DNA of 34,135 bases, from the NCBI GenBank assembly GCA_964423745.1, contig CAYRGG010000047.1:1-34135 (forward strand), given 5' to 3'. The stretch is from CAYRGG01 sp964423745 (lineage in GTDB: Bacteria > Pseudomonadota > Gammaproteobacteria > Competibacterales > Competibacteraceae). Both the position numbers and the translations under genes were made by a program. Of the stretch, positions 31,582 through 34,135 are shown piece by piece; the first letter of the stretch is position 1; every line of letters starts with the position of its first letter. The notes beneath the pieces were generated by a model that was given only the letters and a program-made list of their open reading frames with translations, made no database searches and was not told the origin of the DNA.

Positions 31582-33675
31582 TCAAGGTTTTTGGTCTTTG
31601 ATCTCTGTTTTAAGTAGTTCTTCCACCAAAATATCTAAATGGGTAATAGGTGGCGAGCACTGGGAACCGCTGCAGACATAAGCTGTTGGTTCAGAGTTAG
31701 CCTCGCGTTTAGCTAAAATACCAGGTAGCGGACCAGCGGAAGACGGAATTGTTAGGGTTAGACGACGCGGGGTGTAGGGGCGAATGCAGCGCTCGCGCCA
31801 TGGCGCTATGGACTCTTCTGTGCCACGCAGAATTATGGTCTGGCTAGGAAAGAAATACTCTTCTAACGCCAACAGTAGTCCCGTACAGGCACTAGGTAAC
31901 TGTTCGATGCTTGGCCAAGCCCATTTAAGGGTGCGCTCGCCGGCGACCAAATAGGACATGGAGCCAAGCAAGTGTCCTAGCTTTATAAAAACTTGTGCGG
32001 CAATACCGTTACCCGCTGGTAAAGCGTCATCGTGAATGGGTTTAGGGCGTTGAATCAACGGCTCGTGGTCGTCGGCAGTAAAGTAAAAACCGCCTTTTCG
32101 AGGGTCCTGAAAATGGGTCAGCAATACGTCCGCTAAGGCCAGCGCAAAATCAAGATCGCCATCTCGCCAGTGCGCTTGAAGCAATTCGAGAGTGCCGTCC
32201 ATAAGAAAGGCATAATCGTCAAGATAAGCGGGTAAATGCGCTTTACCATCTTTACAAGTGGCAAGTAAGCGACCGTCCTGCCATAAATGAGTGCGTACAA
32301 AATCTAAAGCCCGTTCGGCAGACTGTAAGAAATCAGCTCGTCCTAGATGCCGTCCGGCGGTAGCCATACCTTTGATCATAAGACCATTCCAAGCACCGAG
32401 GATTTTCTCATCGCGTGCTGGCCAGATGCGTTGTTGGCGTGTTTTGAAAAGTTTCTGATGAGCGCTGTCCAATAAATGCTGAACCGTCTCTGGAGCAATA
32501 TGAGCTTGATGGGCAACTTCGCCTATATCTTGGCAATAATGAAGGTGCCAGCGCCCTTCGAAGTTAGGTTCTTTATCGAGACCAAAACGGAGCGCAAACA
32601 CCTTAAATTCATCGTCGGTTAGCAGCGTTTTAACTTCTTCAGGTGTCCAAAGATAAAACTTTCCCTCTTCACCTTCAGAGTCAGCATCCAGTGTTGAGTA
32701 ATAGCCCCCTTCTGGGGATTGCATCTCGCGCATTACCCAGTCACCCGTTTCCTCAGCGATTTGCTTAAAAAACCGCTCTCCAGTGATTTGCCAAGCTTGG
32801 CTATAAAGCGCGAGCAAAGGTCCATTATCGTAGAGCATCTTCTCAAAGTGCGGGATCATCCATTGCTCGTCTACCGAGTAACGACAAAAGCCACCCCCGA
32901 GATGATCGAAAAGACCCCCTGAAGCCATTTTGTTTAAGCTGAATAATGCGGCCGTCTGAGCTTGTTGGTCAGGTTCTTTTGAGTGAACGGTGGTAAACCA
33001 ATGGCGCAGTAGGTGTTCGATACTGATCGGATGGGGAAACTTAGGCGCTTTACCAAAACCGCCGTATTGGGGATCAAAGCTTTGCACTAAGTAATCCCGC
33101 GCCTCTTGTAAAGGCGTGGGATTTACAGCATAACCGGTTTTAGCTTGTCGTGATGAGCCTGCCTTTAAAGCATTTGTGAGCGCCCCATTTTGTTGACGAA
33201 CTTCACTTTCATGTTCACGGTAATAATCGATAATACGGTGTAGCAGTTCCGTAAAAGAGGGCATACCGTAACGAGGTTCTTTTGGAAAATAGGTCCCACC
33301 CAAAAATGGTATTTGATCGTCGGGTGTCAAGAACATTGTCAGAGGCCAGCCGCCGCCACGCTGGTTAAGGAGTTGATAAGCGTGCTGGTAAATTTTGTCC
33401 AAGTCCGGTCTCTCTTCTCGATCCACCTTAATATTGACAAAGTACAGGTTCATGACCTGCGCGGTTGCTTCATCCTCAAATGATTCGTGGGCCATGACAT
33501 GACACCAGTGACAGGCAGAATAGCCAATAGAGAGTAAAATCGGTTTTTTTTTACGGCGTGCTTTCTCTAAAGCTTCTTTACCCCATGGATACCAATCTAC
33601 GGGGTTGTGAGCATGTTGCAATAAATAAGGACTCGTTTCATGGGCAAGTCGATTGGTATGTATATTGGTTTTCAT
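31582..33675 (-). CDS. Thioredoxin-domain protein of the YyaL/SSP411 (DUF255) family
   Basis: The 697-residue protein has an N-terminal thioredoxin-like domain (about 1-165) with NRLAHETSPYLLQHAHNPVDW and the redox pair Cys55/Cys58 in SACHWCHVM, then an (alpha/alpha)6-barrel like that of N-acylglucosamine epimerases or glycosidases (about 200-620; HLGGGFCRYSVDEQWMIPHFEKMLYDN, ADSEGEEGKFYLW, LGAWNGLMIKGMA). Length and motifs fit the family, found from bacteria to the mammalian sperm protein SPATA20; its reaction is not established. The start MKTNIHTNRL at 33675 is the family one. It lies alone between the chp genes and the rRNA operon. No signal peptide is seen. Confidence 0.93.
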   Translation of the reverse strand: MKTNIHTNRLAHETSPYLLQHAHNPVDWYPWGKEALEKARRKKKPILLSIGYSACHWCHVMAHESFEDEATAQVMNLYFVNIKVDREERPDLDKIYQHAYQLLNQRGGGWPLTMFLTPDDQIPFLGGTYFPKEPRYGMPSFTELLHRIIDYYREHESEVRQQNGALTNALKAGSSRQAKTGYAVNPTPLQEARDYLVQSFDPQYGGFGKAPKFPHPISIEHLLRHWFTTVHSKEPDQQAQTAALFSLNKMASGGLFDHLGGGFCRYSVDEQWMIPHFEKMLYDNGPLLALYSQAWQITGERFFKQIAEETGDWVMREMQSPEGGYYSTLDADSEGEEGKFYLWTPEEVKTLLTDDEFKVFALRFGLDKEPNFEGRWHLHYCQDIGEVAHQAHIAPETVQHLLDSAHQKLFKTRQQRIWPARDEKILGAWNGLMIKGMATAGRHLGRADFLQSAERALDFVRTHLWQDGRLLATCKDGKAHLPAYLDDYAFLMDGTLELLQAHWRDGDLDFALALADVLLTHFQDPRKGGFYFTADDHEPLIQRPKPIHDDALPAGNGIAAQVFIKLGHLLGSMSYLVAGERTLKWAWPSIEQLPSACTGLLLALEEYFFPSQTIILRGTEESIAPWRERCIRPYTPRRLTLTIPSSAGPLPGILAKREANSEPTAYVCSGSQCSPPITHLDILVEELLKTEIKDQKP

Positions 33676-33864
33676 AAATAGACTCCGGAAATCTACAAGT
33701 TAATCTAACTAAACTATATGAGATACCCAATGATATGTCCGGTGCAGAGTTAGCAGTATTTGTATAATATTTTTCCAGAGTAAACCTTTAAAGCCCTAAC
33801 ATATCGCGTTTAAGCAATTGTTATTTAAAACATAATAGAAAAAACAAATTAATTTAAAGAAAGG
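33676..33864. other. Intergenic region between the yyaL-type gene and the rrn promoter
   Basis: About 190 bases that become very A-rich from about 33826 to 33863, just upstream of the rRNA promoter; the A-rich part can act as an UP element for RNA polymerase alpha subunits. The promoter of the leftward yyaL-type gene must also lie here. I see no gene. Confidence 0.5.
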
Positions 33865-33892
33865 TTGCAAAACTTGTTTTAGTGCGTATAAT
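33865..33892 (+). promoter_or_regulatory. rRNA operon promoter
   Basis: TTGCAA (33865-33870) is followed after 16 bases by a perfect TATAAT (33887-33892). The bases after it, TCTACGCC, form a G+C-containing discriminator as in promoters under stringent and growth-rate control. An A-rich stretch upstream (about 33826-33863) resembles an UP element. The 16-base spacing is typical of rrn P1 promoters. It lies about 200 bases ahead of the 16S start. Confidence 0.8.
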
Positions 33893-33900
33893 TCTACGCC

Positions 33901-33931
33901 TGTCATGAAAATGACATGTAGCTCTTTAACA
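33901..33931 (+). promoter_or_regulatory. rrn antitermination leader: boxB-like hairpin and boxA
   Basis: TGTCAT-GAAA-ATGACA (33901-33916) is a perfect 6-bp hairpin with a GNRA-type tetraloop, in the place of boxB. GCTCTTTAACA (33921-33931) matches the boxA consensus bound by NusB-S10. The pair lies directly after the transcription start and should let RNA polymerase read through the untranslated rRNA operon. A further hairpin CTTGATT...AATCAAG lies at 34000-34019 in the leader. Confidence 0.85.
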
Positions 33932-34094
33932 TTTTAGACAGATAGTTTGTGAGGGTACTTGGCGAGCGCGATCGAGGCGGCGAGCTAGGTTTTGGTTATC
34001 TTGATTTGAGGTAATCAAGTCTAGCGAGAGATAGAGTCTTGCCTAGTTGAGGGCAACCTCAGTGAGGCGAGGCTGCTGCTTTATTTACAGGAAA

Positions 34095-34135
34095 GAACTG
34101 AAGAGTTTGATCCTGGCTCAGATTGAACGCTGGCG
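34095..34135 (+). rRNA. rrs: 16S ribosomal RNA, 5' end (partial)
   Basis: The window ends 41 bases into the 16S gene. AGAGTTTGATCCTGGCTCAG, the universal 5' motif, begins at 34102 and is followed by ATTGAACGCTGGCG, the usual gammaproteobacterial continuation. By alignment with E. coli numbering, position 1 falls at about 34095. The mature end is inferred, not measured. Confidence 0.98.

Overview
The window reads as chromosomal DNA of a gammaproteobacterium. The gene order pilT / yggS / proC / yggT / metX-metW, then ruvX / yqgE / tonB / gshB, then pilI / pilJ / chpA / chpC closely follows the twitching-motility neighbourhood of Pseudomonas as I recall it, and gltX is followed by tRNA-Ala and tRNA-Glu as in many gammaproteobacteria. 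Protein matches (CpsG/ManB, PilT, GltX, ProC, GshB) are gammaproteobacterial in character. I cannot fix the genus from sequence alone. Almost everything is ordinary chromosomal housekeeping; the accessory signals are a small toxin-antitoxin pair, a MITE-like element and a gene remnant.

Layout. 1-4228 (+): 3' part of gatB, hslO (Hsp33), a small membrane protein, mpl and ubiX, tightly packed. 4218-8412 (-): ugd-manC-manB, a sugar-nucleotide cassette for UDP-glucuronate and GDP-mannose. 8842-10548 (+): gltX, then a promoter and tRNA-Ala(GGC) and tRNA-Glu(UUC). 10549-13861 (+): a non-coding stretch with a 143-bp inverted-repeat element, a small ORF that looks like an internally deleted Rieske protein, an ABC-2 exporter pair and an FAD oxidoreductase. 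13987-14687 (-): a PIN/Phd-type toxin-antitoxin pair. 14755-19958 (-): nfi, metW, metX, yggT, proC, a secreted hypothetical and yggS. 20095-21135 (+): pilT. 21198-24121 (-): ruvX, yqgE, tonB and gshB. 24122-24884: 763 bp without a recognisable gene, where Pseudomonas has pilG and pilH. 24885-31563 (+): pilI, pilJ, a compact chpA and chpC. 31582-33675 (-): a YyaL-type thioredoxin-domain protein. 33826-34135 (+): rrn promoter, boxB/boxA leader and the first 41 bases of 16S rRNA.

How the genes work together. PilT is the retraction ATPase of type IV pili; PilI-PilJ-ChpA-ChpC form the membrane chemosensory array that controls those pili, and the TonB between yqgE and gshB sits where Pseudomonas tonB3, linked to twitching, is found. 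The array is reduced: no pilG, pilH, pilK or chpB is present here, and ChpA has three Hpt domains in 1138 residues rather than the roughly 2470 residues of the Pseudomonas protein. The other clusters serve translation (gatB, gltX, tRNAs, rRNA), peptidoglycan recycling (mpl), ubiquinone cofactor supply (ubiX), methionine and proline synthesis (metXW, proC), glutathione synthesis (gshB), redox protein care (hslO) and surface polysaccharide precursors (ugd-manC-manB).

The points I consider most worth a second look are the repeat-rich gap in place of pilGH, the recently homogenised Hpt repeats of ChpA, the Rieske remnant overlapping the ABC transporter, and the MITE-like element with a TAA target duplication. 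I did not find convincing evidence for a wholly new system.
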